DNA of 64,000 nucleotides from Panagrolaimus kolymaensis (GCA_028622995.1 JAJQJQ010000006.1:8308001-8372000), one strand, 5' to 3'. Shown: positions 1 through 11,939, numbered from the stretch's first letter. Program-made: numbers and translations. Notes: generated by a model not told the origin, from the letters alone.

Positions 1-1518
1 GTTATTTTAATAAACATAAGTTCGTAAGCGTCATTAATTTGCAACTTTTCTTTGCTAAAAAATTGTGAATTTGTTAGTTTAATGATTTGTCACTTACTTC
101 GTTGACTCCATAAAATCACAATTATATTGGTTGTAAACAAAGACACGTCCTTTGATAATAAGATCATATGTAGCATGACACTTCTCGGCAAAATTAGAAT
201 AATAAGCGAGATATGGTTTGAAAGTACACTAAAAAAATAAAAATTTAAGAAATAATTTTATTCAAATGCTTTACCTTTATCGGAATATGTAAGTTTTCCA
301 ATCCATCTTTTGGAAGATAATACAATTGGCAAAAGTTTGTTTCATTACAGCATCCATTAATGATTAGATTATCAACTTCGATTGCCTTAGATGAACAAGT
401 TTGTATTACAACTTTACTTTGAGTAGTTACTTCTCTTTCACATATTTCTGTCTGATGACCATAGGAAACTTTAAGTTGAAGACTTGATGATGAATTGTCA
501 ATTGAGGCTGTCATTTGAATAGTGCAACCTTTGATGCTTTGATTGAAAAAAACTTCACCTTCCAGGAAATTTCTATCTGTCACAGGATAATCACCATAAA
601 AGCACAACAAATTATCATCTCTATCTCGACATATTTGTGAGCCATATGGACAACAGCATAAAACTTTAGAAAATTTTGGATCGTTCATAAAATGACACCC
701 TGGCTTGCTTAATATTTTTGAATCATTTAATGTTGTAAAACAACTTCCAACAGATTTCTCATACCAATCCACATCATTATAAGAAAATTGGTAAATAAGA
801 TCTGCCGTCATAGGCCCAGAATATTCATAGTAGGAAACATTTGTATAACGTTCAGCTTCTAGAATGCAAGTTTTTTGACCAAAGACGCTTTTCTAAAATT
901 ATATGTACATAAGAAGGTAATGAGGAATAGAAAACTTACAGTAGGATACCCATCAAAATCATAGCATCCCGATTCATCATCATCTTGACGAGTTTGTTCA
1001 GCACCCAAAACAGATGAAGGATAATTTTCCATTTGCTGAGATAAAAGAAGATCATAAAGTTCATGGTTGTCGTAAATTCCAAGAGAAGCAAATGAATTTT
1101 CATTGATAACACAAAGTACCACATATTCCATGCCACCGTATACAAAAGACGGAATTGTAAAGAATACGGTATCAAAGCTTTCACGACATACACAGACAGC
1201 AAACATATATTCTATATCCAGTTCGAATTCGGAGTTTTTAAAATCATTTAATGCAGGAAAGCCAAATGCTTGCTCGGATAAGTCTAAAATATGAGTTTAA
1301 TAATGTTTAAAAAAAGATACAAAAACTAACATGCGATAGAAGTTTTTTTAAGGGTTTCATCAGCATTTTTCATACATTCATTGAAAGGTGATTTATAATA
1401 ATTCATGTTATATGAACTTGATAACGAAGCAAACAAGAAGCAAAAGTATAATATTATCAAGTGAATATTCTAAAAAAAATAAATGAGAAGAAAAAAACAG
1501 TTGAAAACATGCCTTCAT
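1..1518 (-). CDS. Secreted cysteine-containing protein, 3' partial
   Basis: Exons on the minus strand: 1513-1518, 1331-1469, 940-1283, 275-892, 98-228, and 1-54 continuing off the window. The first exon is only ATG AAG and is followed by a GC-AG intron (1470-1512). This reading is preferred because joining at 1469 gives a clean signal peptide (MKNIHLIILYFCFLFASLS), whereas reading through stops at once. The mature part has scattered cysteines, including a CCCPYG stretch, and no domain I recognise. It is likely an extracellular nematode-restricted protein. The last visible exon is joined through the donor at 97 and acceptor at 55, and the reading frame is still open at base 1, so the C-terminus is missing. 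Confidence 0.7.
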
Positions 1519-1746
1519 TTTGATGACGTTCGTTTTTATTCAGCAGAAAACATCACAATGACTTTGAAACGTATCAATCAAAAAATGTTCTGCAAAAAAT
1601 GCTGGGAAAAAAAATTATGCAAATTTTTATCAATAATTTAAAGGGAAAAAGTAAGGTTGGCGATTAATTTTTTGTTGGTTGACATCATCAAAAAAAAGTA
1701 AAAGGTTGAAGATACTGTACCAAAGATTTTCATAAATTTCACAAAA

Positions 1747-2846
1747 ATGTTTCGCCGAATTGGTTCCGTTGCTTTTCCTTTAGCTGCTGTTGCATGTGGA
1801 TTTTATTATCGTGATGATCTCAAAGTTTTTGCTTCTACTGTAATTGAAAAGATTCCAATTAATTTCTCATCATCAAATCCAACAATAACAACTTCGCCTT
1901 CTCAAACTTTTTATGCTGAACATGAATTTAAGCCATGGAACAGTAATTGGGATCTGTCAGTTTTTTTGATTCAATTTTTAATATTGTTTTTACTTTTATG
2001 CCCTTTTTTAGCCGTGAACCTATTACTCTTATTGATCCATTGAAATATGAGAATGCTGATGAAGAAACCCAAAAAGAAATGCTTGAAAAGGTTCAACCAA
2101 CTGCAATTCGACATATTTTTTTAATTCGACATGGACAATTTTTCACGCCTACAAAAGAAGCATCAGAACGTCGATTAACTGAACTTGGAAAAGAGCAAGC
2201 AGCACTTTTAGGTAAATCTTTTCTTTTGATTTTGCTTATGAAACTAAAATCAATTGATTTTTTTAGGAAATAGATTAAATGAAACTGGAATAAAATATGA
2301 TCGATTGGTTATGTCAACAATGATAAGAGCAATGGAAACAGCACAATTGGTTCTTGAAATATTGCCAATACAACGAATCAAAATGGATTCTTTACTTGAA
2401 GAAGGCGCACCATATCCATCTGAACCTCTTGTTTATCCAGAATGGAAACCCAAGGTTCGTGATTTTACTTTTATGTTTTTAAAACTCAAGTGATTGCTAA
2501 ATTTTTAGAAATATTACAGAGATGGTGCTCGAATTGAAGCTGCATTTCGTAAATACATTCATCGAGCGTCTGTTTATCAAAAAGAAAATTCACATGAAGT
2601 TATTGTTTGTCATGCCAATGTTATTAGGTAAAACCTTTATTGACGCATTTTGAAATAATCTCATGGCAGCTATTTTTCAGATATTTTGTTTGTCGTGCTC
2701 TTCAATTTCCACCAGAGGGCTGGCATCGAATGTCATTAGGTCATACATCCATCACATGGCTCGTAATTCATCCAAATGGTTTAGTTGAACTCCGAAGTAT
2801 TGGAGATATTGGTCATTGTCATCCAAATAAAATTACTTTTCAATAA
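1747..2846 (+). CDS. pgam-5: Mitochondrial Ser/Thr phosphatase PGAM5
   Basis: Exons 1747-1955, 2012-2211, 2267-2454, 2509-2627 and 2681-2846 give 293 aa. This is the histidine-phosphatase-fold phosphatase of the mitochondrial membrane that acts in mitochondrial quality control and cell-death signalling. Visible hallmarks are a short N-terminal hydrophobic segment (about residues 7-20), a NWDLREP multimerisation-type motif, the catalytic RHG with phospho-acceptor His110, LTELGKEQA, the second histidine in VCHANVIRY, and the [11 protein letters not shown] block shared with animal PGAM5. Length is normal for the family. It converges tail to tail with dif-1 (70 bp apart). Its last 24 codons are copied at 7751-7824, which marks the edge of the segmental duplication. 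Confidence 0.93.
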
Positions 2847-2915
2847 AAAATTATGTATTTTGTTTCTTATAAAATAATAAATCTTTATTTACGTTTAAAA
2901 AGTTGTTTTTGGGAT

Positions 2916-3931
2916 TTACAAAGTACGAATAATATCTAAAGTTATTTCAACACCAAGAAAACATGCAGCATTGGCAGGAAAAGCTCTTAACATAACAGGC
3001 GCAAAACCACGATAAAATCCAGTTGGTCCTTCATGATGTAAAATTTCTTTGATAACACTTCGAATGCCATTAGGATATTTGCTTTTAGGTGAAGTTTGGA
3101 GACGAGATTTTATAACATCTGCAGGAATACAAATTGACCATTTCGTCATACCAGCAAATCCACCAGCAGCTAAAGATGCAAATGGAGATAAAGAAGGTGA
3201 ATCATCGCTTTTGGTTTTAGCAAATTGTTGTTTTAATAATTCATAAACCGAAAGATAAATACCACATGATGGAACATCTAAAAAGAATAATTTTGATTGC
3301 AAAGTCAATAATTACAAGAAGGTTACCTCTCATCCAAGTTGCACTTAACCCACGATAAATATTTCGAATTCCACCATCTTTATAAAGTTTTTTCAAAGCA
3401 TCCAACGGACCAGAATATTTTTTCATCGTTGTTGTATTTCCTCCATTTATTGATTGAACTTGTAAAATGCATTTAATTCGTTCTGAAGGAACAACCAAAA
3501 TACTTGTAAAAATTCCAGCAAATGATCCAGTTTTAAAATTTTGAATAAAAGTAAGTTTTTCATTTGAATGAGTTTGTTGAAGCCATCGTCCAATATAACA
3601 TCCACCAAAAAATACTGCATATAATGGAGTTACAGCTAACAATGGAGTTATCATACCTTTATATAAAGCCTAAAAAAATAACACATTGAAGTCAGAAAAC
3701 AAATTAAGAAACACTTACAAGGAATCCTTCATTTTTGATAGTCTTTTTCACGCAATCCAATGCTCCAATAAAGATTTGTTCACTTGAGTTAATTGAAGGC
3801 GATGTTGATAATGAGTTTGGCATAGTTTGAAGTCGAACTTTTATTGTATCAAATGGATGCCCAGTTGCAACATTACAAATTCCTCCAACTCCTCCAGCCA
3901 CAACATGATCAATAAAATTTATTTTTGACAT
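2916..3931 (-). CDS. dif-1: Mitochondrial carnitine/acylcarnitine carrier, copy A
   Basis: Exons 3719-3931, 3327-3669 and 2916-3277 give 305 aa, the normal carrier length. It belongs to the mitochondrial carrier (SLC25) family and lies closest to SLC25A20 and C. elegans DIF-1, which exchange carnitine for acylcarnitines across the inner membrane. Three tandem carrier repeats are visible through their signature motifs: HPFDTIKVRLQ, VPSERIKCILQ and IPADVIKSRLQ. Substrate-contact-type segments (KWSICIPADVIKSR, MLRAFPANAACFLG) resemble the carnitine carrier. The gene lies 350 bp downstream of, and on the same strand as, membrane-protein copy A. A second intact copy sits at 7897-8913. Confidence 0.9.
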
Positions 3932-4280
3932 TTTTTCTTTCTTCGTGTTTGAGCAATGATGCCGAGATGTTTATCCATAGATAAAGATTTAAAATAATGG
4001 ACGATAAAAATTATAAAATGCTAATTTTTTTATTTTATTTTTTGCATCTTCATGCAGAAATGAATATTTTTGCTAGTGAAACTCAAATCGCATCCTTTAG
4101 GAATCTGACATAGCATTAAACTGTATCACAACAAAAGCCAATAAATGAGTTTGTACAAAACCCATAATTTTAATAGTGACTAATCGATTAGATGTTAAAA
4201 TTCTTTTTGCAATTATTTATTTTTCTTAAACATTCTGATATATATAAATAAACATAAAATTAATATTCGACAAAACATGA
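3932..4280. other. Intergenic, nothing recognised
   Basis: AT-rich spacer between dif-1 copy A and the membrane-protein gene. The matching spacer at 8914-9268 is diverged by indels. Confidence 0.6.
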
Positions 4281-6579
4281 TCATTTTTTATTTTTCGTTT
4301 CTTTGCGTTGCTTCTTTTTGCTTTTCTTTCTTGAACCACTTTGAGTTGGTTGAGATTTGACGATGATGATCTTCTTCTTGTTCTTCTTCATTGTTTTGCT
4401 TTCTTGAGTTACGTCTTCAGCTGGCTTTTTCTTTAGATCGATGACCGTGGATTGATTGCTTGTTTGAGATTGATTAGAAGGTTGCTTTTCTCGAGACTTT
4501 GAATCGGTATCAAGCCCATCAATGTTTGTGAAAACTTCAGGATTCTTAAAATAAGCATTTTCGAGGATGTTGATTGGAAAAGCTTTAGATGATCTTTCAC
4601 GAAGAGTATAGTCATGCTGGATAGTAGAAACTTGACGGCTAAAAAATAATCTTAAAAAGAAAGGGAAGTATGTATGAATGACTTACCGTATCCAAGTGCA
4701 TGCTTTGCGACGGTTGAAATCAGGAAATTGTTTCATCAATGCAATGACCATAAGCAAAGGAAGAGAAAACTTGTGGATCATGCCCAATTCAGATGTGATG
4801 TATTCAGAGTATTCAGCACCAAAAGCAAAGTAAACCACGTATTCAGGAGTTGAACGAAGTTTGAGATATTCACGAGCTTTTTCTGTCATCTGTGTGATTC
4901 GTTTTTTGTCATCGAATTGAACACCATATCCAACAAGTTCCCTTTCAGCTTCAGCACTAAAAAATAAATGAAAAATGTTTAAAAAAAAGAATGTAAAAAC
5001 AAACCTCATTCGATTCAATTCAGCAAACATTTCAGAGATTGAACAGAGGAAGATGTTGATTTCATTATCACGAACAGCTCTGCCTCTCACTTGAGCGTAA
5101 GTCCTGAAAACAAAGCTAATTAACTTTTAAACAATGAGTTAAGAAACTCCTTTCTCATTTGTCCAACTTCTTTAAATGACATTTTTTCGAGACAATCATG
5201 ACGTGAAAGTGAATCAACATGAGATTCAACAAGAGCAATTTTGTTGACGTCCATTCGTTCAGAAACCGAATGAGTTCCAGATTTGAGAGACTTTGCTTTG
5301 TTGTATTCTGATCGATATGCCATAGGATATGCAATATGAGGATTTCTTGGAGCGATCTTCTTTGCAGCTTTAACGACGACAGGAATCTTCTCAGCAGATG
5401 GTTCAGGCTTTAGAGCATTTGCTTGTTCTTCTTTTTCCTTTGGCTTTGAAGCAGCATCATTAATTTGTTCAACTTTCGAATCCACTGCCGGTGTCATAAA
5501 TTCTTCGTGTTCCACTTCATTGCCTTCAACTTCTGCTTTCTTTTGAATGTTCTTTATAGGCGATTCAGGCATTTCTATTACGACCTTTTTGTTTTCCGTA
5601 GCAGCAGCAGCTTTGTATTGACCTTCAGGAGGACCATGCTTCTTTGATTTTCCTTTCATAACGAACCAGACACTAAAAAGCATATTTTTATAGTAGTCAT
5701 AAATTACACACAAACTTACGCCATAAAACAAAGAATGATCAAGATAATGAAAGAACCAACTCCGATGAGTATCCAACCATAAAGAGGAAATCCAGCTTCA
5801 TCTGTTGATGTTGTCGATGATGTTAATGATGTTGATGATTCTTCAGTGGTTGTTGAAACTGTTGATGGTGGCTTGATCTTAGCATTTTTCTAGAAAAAAA
5901 AAACTAAGTGAAAGAAATTTGTAAAAATTATTTACCACTGTAAGAACACATGATTTTGAAGCACTTTTGACAAAGAGTTTGACATTTTTATCACTACCAC
6001 GATCGCAACCTGAAGCTGTAAGAGGATGCTTGCTTGTGGAAAATTCCATTGGATCTTGAATTTTAGCTTTACCACATCCTTGAGCAAATTTCCTTTCAAT
6101 TGATGATGTCATAAACCATAAAGTGTTGCTATCTACTCTAACAATAAATGAACATTGATTCAAACATTTCGTGGCAGTAGTTGGATTTTTAACACCATCA
6201 AAGCAGACACTAACTCTAAAAATTATAACTTTAGTTAAATTCCCAGCTAAATTTGAAACTAAACTTACTCTCCTGTAGTTGTGCAGCGATCAGCACAAAA
6301 TTCAAAAGTTAATTCACCATCAAGAATAACATCAATATCACCAATATCTGTTATGTCCACGTCAAGACCATTTTGTGTTCCAATTGAAGGCGATGGTTGA
6401 TCGTCAGATAAGAGATAATCAAGTTGGTCATTGAAGTTTTCATTGGTTTTGAAGGATGAGAGAACGGTATCATTTGCAGCAAGAAGTCGATTCGGTCGAA
6501 TAAAAGCCCATGAAGATGAAACAAGAAAGAGAAGAGTCAAGACAACGCTGAAAGATGACGACGTCATTGCAAATGTCAA
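4281..6579 (-). CDS. Type I membrane protein of unnamed nematode family, copy A
   Basis: Exons 6269-6579, 5936-6215, 5720-5889, 5148-5672, 5005-5103, 4687-4956 and 4281-4638 give 670 aa. Order of parts: signal peptide (residues 1-26), Cys-containing ectodomain, Ser/Thr-rich stalk, one transmembrane helix around residues 229-256 (WILIGVGSFIILIILCFMA), then a cytosolic tail of about 410 aa. The tail has a charged Lys/Glu/Pro linker, a conserved domain at about 425-560 (ends KFSLPLLMVIALMKQFPDF, then a Trp-Ile-Arg-Arg-Gln motif), and a lysine-rich C-terminus. I do not recognise the family. It has a near-identical copy at 9269-11565 and a distant one at 57001-58726 with the same domain and intron positions. 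At the exon 4 donor the usual GT is lost relative to copy B and a site 2 nt downstream keeps the frame. Confidence 0.8.
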
Positions 6580-7139
6580 AATTGCACGAATGATTACAAA
6601 AACGATGACACGCTAGGCTTAAGTAGAAAAGAAAGCATTCGAAATACTGAAACATTTTTATTTTTTTTACGCAAATTTCTAATTCAAATTTTTTTTTGCA
6701 CTGAATTCTTTTTGCTTTACAAAGGTTGCAAATTGGAGGGAAAATTAACAACCTTCTTTGAAAGACCCACGACAGATTAAAAAAGGGCAAAAAAGTAAAT
6801 CACTAATTCGTTATCCAAACACCATAATTGAAAAAACGTGTGTAGTAACTAGCAACCCAAAATTTTCTGAAGAAAGTGGATATCAAAAAATTGAAAAAAA
6901 TGTGAAACGATCGGAATCGACGACCTCATCTCCCGGAAAGAGATCCTGAGCGAGATACGCACTTTTTAAGGTGTACCTTGCAAAAAGAATGAAAAAAATG
7001 AATGAAAAATTTGCATAAAATGATTTTATTGTGAAAATGCATTTTGAAAATGAAACTTTTGTTTTTTAGCTTCACAAACAAAAAAGAAGTGGTGAAGAGC
7101 GGTCGTTTGGTTTCAAAAACTTTAAATAATAATGTTAAA

Positions 7140-7290
7140 GATCTAGGACCCAAAAAATTGAGGATCCAATAATCCAAAAATTAAAAATCCAAGAACCCAA
7201 AAATGGAGGTTCAAAAAATCTAAAAAAATTAGGATCTAAGAACCCGAAAATTTAAGATCCAAGAATCCGAAAATTTAGGATCTTATTACA
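7140..7290. repeat. Degenerate short tandem repeat (gatccaagaaccc-type)
   Basis: Variants of 'aggatccaagaacccaaaaa' recur about six times at roughly 20-25 bp spacing with many substitutions. Confidence 0.55.
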
Positions 7291-7594
7291 GAAAATAAAA
7301 TGAATCAAAGAAAATTTTGCATGAATGTGGATTTTTTAAATGAAAGCATGATTGTGAATGAAAATTTTTGCATTTTATTTCATGAGATGAGAAAAGAAGG
7401 GGATAAAAATATCGAAAGATCCAAATAAAGAAAAAGTCCTAAATATAACCAAAGAAAATTAAAGGGGATATTTTATAATATGATTTAAAAATCATAAAGA
7501 GGTGAAGTGCTTAAGGAAAATCAAAAAGTATGACTATCTTTTGTTAGTAAGATATAAAGCCCTTATCGCTAGAAAGAAAAGTTTAAAATGTTGG

Positions 7595-7622
7595 GCATGG
7601 TGGCCCGATATGGCCACCATGC
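7595..7622. repeat. Perfect inverted repeat, 11-bp arms
   Basis: The arms gcatggtggcc (7595-7605) and ggccaccatgc (7612-7622) are exact reverse complements around a 6-nt loop. They are strikingly GC-rich for this locus. Confidence 0.85.
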
Positions 7623-7712
7623 AAAAACTTAATTATTTATAATTTAAAGATCTTTTAGAAGATGAAAGTTGTGGAGGTGTAATAGTTCTCAATCGATAAA
7701 AGAAAAACTTTA

Positions 7713-7750
7713 ACAAGCAAAAGCCCTCGCGTAGCGAGGGCTTTGCTTGT
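7713..7750. repeat. Long GC-rich hairpin at the duplication junction
   Basis: The left arm (7713-7730) and right arm (7734-7750) pair over 17 bp with one bulged A around a 3-nt gta loop. The core is gccctcgc/gcgagggc. The right arm is immediately followed by the duplicated pgam-5 tail. Confidence 0.85.
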
Positions 7751-7824
7751 CCAAATGGTTTAGTTGAACTTCGAAGTATTGGAGATATTGGTCATTGTCA
7801 TCCAAATAAAATTACTTTTCAATA
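7751..7824 (+). pseudogene. pgam-5 3' end fragment
   Basis: It encodes only the last 24 residues of PGAM5 ([20 protein letters not shown] onward) and its stop. It is a by-product of the duplication and has no promoter or upstream exons. Confidence 0.9.
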
Positions 7825-7896
7825 AAAATTATGTGTGTATTTTGTTTCTTATAAAATAATAAATCTTTATTTACATTAAAAAGTTGTTTTTGGAAT

Positions 7897-8913
7897 TTAC
7901 AAAGTACGAATAATATCTAAAGTTATTTCAACACCAAGAAAACATGCAGCATTGGCAGGAAAAGCTCGTAACATAACAGGCGCAAAACCACGATAAAATC
8001 CAGTTGGTCCTTCATGATGTAATATTTCTTTGATGACACTTCGAATGCCATTAGGATATTTGCTTTTAGGTGAAGTTTGAAGACGAGATTTTATAACATC
8101 TGCAGGAATACAAATTGACCATTTCGTCATACCAGCAAATCCACCAGCAGCTAAAGATGCGAATGGAGATAAAGATGGTGAATCATCGTTCTTGGTTTTA
8201 GCAAATCGTTGTTTTAAATATTCATAAACCGAAAGATAAATACCACATGATGGAACATCTAAAAATGAATATACATATTGCAAAGTCCATAATTACAAAA
8301 AATGATAACCTCTCATCCAAGTTGCACTTAATCCCCGATAAATATTTCGAATTCCCCCATCTTTATAAAGTTTTTTCAAAGCATCCAAAGGACCAGAATA
8401 TTTTTTCATCGCTATTGTATTTCCTCCATTTATTGATTGAACTTGTAAAATGCATTTAATTCGTTCAGAAGGTACAACCAAAATACTTGTAAAAATTCCA
8501 GCAAATGATCCAGTTTTAAAATTTTGAATAAAAGTAAGTTTTTCATTTGGATGAGTTTGTTGAAGCCATCGTCCAATATAACATCCACCAAAGAATACTG
8601 CATATAATGGAGTTACAGCTAACAATGGAGTTATCATACCTTTATATAAAGCCTAAAAATAGTGAAATGATTAAATTAGAAAACAAATTAAGAAACTTAC
8701 AAGAAATCCTTCATTTTTGATAGTCTTTTTCACGCAATCCAATGCTCCAATAAATATTTGTTCACTTGAGTTAATTGATGGCGATGTTGATAATGAATTT
8801 GGCATAGTTTGAAGTCGAACTTTTATTGTATCAAATGGATGCCCAGTTGCGACATTACATATTCCTCCAACTCCTCCAGCCACAACATGATCAATAAAAT
8901 TTATTTTTGACAT
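7897..8913 (-). CDS. dif-1: Mitochondrial carnitine/acylcarnitine carrier, copy B
   Basis: Exons 8701-8913, 8310-8652 and 7897-8258 have exactly the same lengths as copy A (213, 343 and 362 nt) and give 305 aa. All three carrier signature motifs are intact, and only scattered amino-acid differences separate it from the other copy (for example TTTM/TIAM, KQQ/KQR, KSDD/KNDD). The introns differ by small indels. Equal exon lengths and conservative changes suggest both copies are still under selection. Whether one has changed tissue or substrate preference cannot be told from sequence. Confidence 0.9.
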
Positions 8914-9268
8914 TTTTTCTTTCTTCGTCTTTGACCAATGCTGCTGAGATGTTATTATCCATCAAGAAATATTTTGAAGGAAGAGACAAATTAAAAACTT
9001 AAAAAATGCTAATTTATTTATTTTAATTTTTGCATCTTCATGCAGAAATGAATATTTTTGCTAACGAAACTCAAATCTCATCCTTCAGGAATCTGACATA
9101 GCATTAAATTGTATCACAACAACAAAAGCCAATAAATGAGTTTGTACAAAATCCATAATTTTAATAGAGACTAATCGATTAGATGTTAAAATTATTTTTG
9201 CAATTATTTATTTTTCTTAAACATTAATACATAAATAAACATAAAATTAATATTCGAACAAAATATGA
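8914..9268. other. Intergenic, nothing recognised
   Basis: Duplicate of 3932-4280 with small indels. No gene or motif stands out. Confidence 0.6.
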
Positions 9269-11565
9269 TCATTTTACATTCTTCTTTCCTTTGTGTTGCT
9301 TCTTTTTGCTTTTCTTTCTTGAATCACTTTGAGTTGGTTGAGATTTGACGATGATGATCTTCTTCTTGTTCTTCTTCATTGTTTTGCTTTCTTGAGTTAC
9401 GTCTTCAGCTGGCTTTTTCTTTAGATCGATGACCGTTGATTGGTTGCTTGGTTGAGATTGATTAGAAGGCTGCTTTTCTCGAGACTTTGAATCGGTATCA
9501 AGACCATCAATGTTTGTAAAAGCTTCAGGATTCTTAAAATAAGCATTTTCGAGGATGTTGATTGGAAAAGCTTTAGATGATCTTTCACGAAGAGTATAAT
9601 CATGCTGAATAGTAGGAGCTTGACGACTAAAAAATAATAAATAAAAATGAGTTAAAACGTATGTATGAAGAATTTACCGTATCCAAGTGCACGCTTTGCG
9701 ACGATTGAAATCCGGAAATTGAGTCATCAATGCAATGACCATAAGAAGAGGAAGCGAAAACTTGTGAATCATGCCCAATTCAGATGTGATGTATTCAGAG
9801 TATTCAGCACCAAAAGCAAAGTAAACGATGTATTCAGGAGTTGAACGAAGTTTGAGATATTCACGAGCTTTTTCTGTCATCTGTGTGATTCGTTTTTTGT
9901 CATCGAAATGAACACCATATCCAACAAGTTCCCTTTCAGCTTCGGCACTAAAAAATAATTCATGTAATTGAAGGAACAATAATATAAAAACTAACCTCAT
10001 TCGATTCAATACAGCAAACATTTCAGAGATTGAGCAGAGGAAGATGTTGATTTCATTATCACGAACAGCTCTGCCTCTCACTTGAACATAAGTCCTGAAA
10101 ACAAACATAATTAACTTTTAAATAAAGTATTATAAAACTCACTTTCTCATTTGTGCAACTTCTTTAAATGACAATTTCTCGAGGCAATCATGACGTGAAA
10201 GTGAGTCAACATGAGATTCAACAAGAGCAATTTTGTTGACGTCCATTCGTTCAGAAACCGAATGAGTTCCAGATTTGAGAGACTTTGCTTTGTTGTATTC
10301 TGATCGATATGCCATAGGATATGCAACATGAGGATTTCTTGGAGCTATCTTCTTTGGAGCTTTTACGATGATAGGAATCTTCTCGGCAGATGGTTCAGGT
10401 TTTAGAGCATTTGCTTGTTCTTCTTTTTCCTTTGGCTTTGAAGCAGCACCATTAATTTGTTCAACTTTCGAATCCACTGCCGGTGTCATATGTCCTTCGT
10501 GTTCAACTTCATTGTCTTCAACTACTGCTTTCTTTTGAATGTTCTTTATAGGTGATTCTGGTATTTCAATTACGACCTTTTTGTTTTCCATAGCAGCAGC
10601 TTTGTATTGACCTTCAGAAGGACCTTGCTTCTTCGACTTTCTTTTCATAACGAACCAGACACTAAAAAGCATATTTTTTATAGTAGTCAAAAATCATACA
10701 CAAACTTACGCGATCACACAAAGAATGATCAAGATAATAAAAGAACCAACACCAATGAGTATCCAACCATAAAGAGGAAGTCCAGCTTCATCTGTTGATG
10801 CCGTAGATGATGTTAATGATTTTGATGATGATTCTTCAGTGGTTGTTGAAACTGTTGATGGTGGCTTGATCTTAGCATTTTTCTAAAAAGAGAAACCATA
10901 AATTATCAAATGATTGTAACAAAGACTTACCACTATAAGAATACATGATGGTGAAGCACTTTTTACAAAAAGTTTTTTATCGTTGCCTTTAGCTGGTGTG
11001 CAACCAGGAGCTGACAGGGGACTTTGGTCTGTAGAGAATTTCATATCATATTGAATTGTAGCTTGACCACATCCTTGAGCATAAATCCTTTCTGTTTGTG
11101 ATCTCATAAACCATACAGAATCAGCATTAGCTCCAGCAATAAATGAACATTGATTTGAACATTTTGTTATACCATTAGGGTGTTTAACACCATCAAAGCA
11201 AACACTAACTCTAAAAATGTAATAAAACATAAAAGTTTTAAAATAAAAAGTAAAACTCACTCTCCATTGCATCCAGGAGTACAAAATTCAAAAGTTAATT
11301 CACCATCGATAATAACATCAATATCACCACTTTCTTTTATTTCCACATCAAGACCATTTTGTGTTCCAATTGAAGGCCGTGTTTGATCGTCAGAAGAAAG
11401 ATAATCAAGTTGGTCATTGAAGTTTTCATTGGTTTTAATGGATGAGAAAACGGTATCATTTGCAGCAAGAAGTCGATTCGGTCGAATAAAAGCCCATGAA
11501 GATGAAACAAGCAAGAGAAGAGTCAAGACAACGCTGAAAGATGACGACGTCATTGCAAATGTCAA
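9269..11565 (-). CDS. Type I membrane protein of unnamed nematode family, copy B
   Basis: Exons 11261-11565, 10931-11210, 10710-10882, 10143-10661, 9996-10094, 9678-9947 and 9269-9626 give 667 aa. Architecture is as in copy A: signal peptide, Cys ectodomain, stalk, single transmembrane helix, and a long lysine-rich cytosolic tail with the conserved PDFNRRKACTWIRRQ region. Differences concentrate in the ectodomain (for example the C-terminal end of exon 1 and the segment around residues 120-190), while the tail exons keep their exact lengths (99, 270 and 358 nt). Exon 4 uses a canonical gtgagt donor, unlike copy A. Function is unknown. A membrane receptor or adaptor is only one possibility. 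Confidence 0.8.
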
Positions 11566-11939
11566 AATTGAACGAATGATTACAAAAACGATGACATGTT
11601 AAGCTTAAGTAGAAAAAATAGCAAATATTGAAACATTTTTATTTATTTACGCAAATTTCTAATTCAAATTTTTTTGCAATGAATTCTTTTTGCTTTACAA
11701 AGGTTGCAAATTGGAGGGAAAATTAACAACATTCTTTGAAAGACCGACGACAGATTAAAAAAGGGCAAAAAAGTAAATCGCTAAATCGTTATTACACACT
11801 AAATTCAGAGAGATTTTTCGGAGGATAAAAATTGGATTATTTTGTTTTTTTCCAATTAAACTTTTTGTTTGTGACTATTATCTCATTCATGTTCATGTTG
11901 TAGTTTGCGGTTGTATTTGAGTAAAAAGTTTATTAAAAA
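11566..11939. other. Intergenic, nothing recognised
   Basis: The part up to 11792 duplicates the region upstream of copy A. The rest is AT-rich upstream sequence of the next gene. Confidence 0.55.

Larger units (their letters stand above)
2771..6814. repeat. Segmental duplication, copy A (4.04 kb)
   Basis: This block is repeated in the same orientation at 7750-11792. It starts inside the last exon of pgam-5 (at tccaaatgg) and ends in non-coding sequence (after cgttat). It contains the pgam-5 tail, dif-1 copy A and membrane-protein copy A. Exons match closely. Introns and flanks carry small indels, so the event is not brand new. Confidence 0.92.
6815..7749. other. Spacer between duplicated blocks with degenerate repeats and hairpins
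   Basis: No gene is supported. It contains a degenerate array of about 20-25 bp units built on 'aaaattaggatccaagaaccc' variants at about 7140-7290, a perfect GC-rich hairpin at 7595-7622, and a second long hairpin at 7713-7750 that touches the duplication junction. Confidence 0.6.
7750..11792. repeat. Segmental duplication, copy B (4.04 kb)
   Basis: Downstream copy of 2771-6814, carrying dif-1 copy B and membrane-protein copy B. Both are open. Confidence 0.92.

Noticed and set aside
6431..6616. Open frame on the plus strand opposite the first exon of membrane-protein copy A (and its twin at 11417-11602)
   Set aside because: It is the antisense of a well-supported signal-peptide exon. Conservation follows from the duplication, not from its own coding content.
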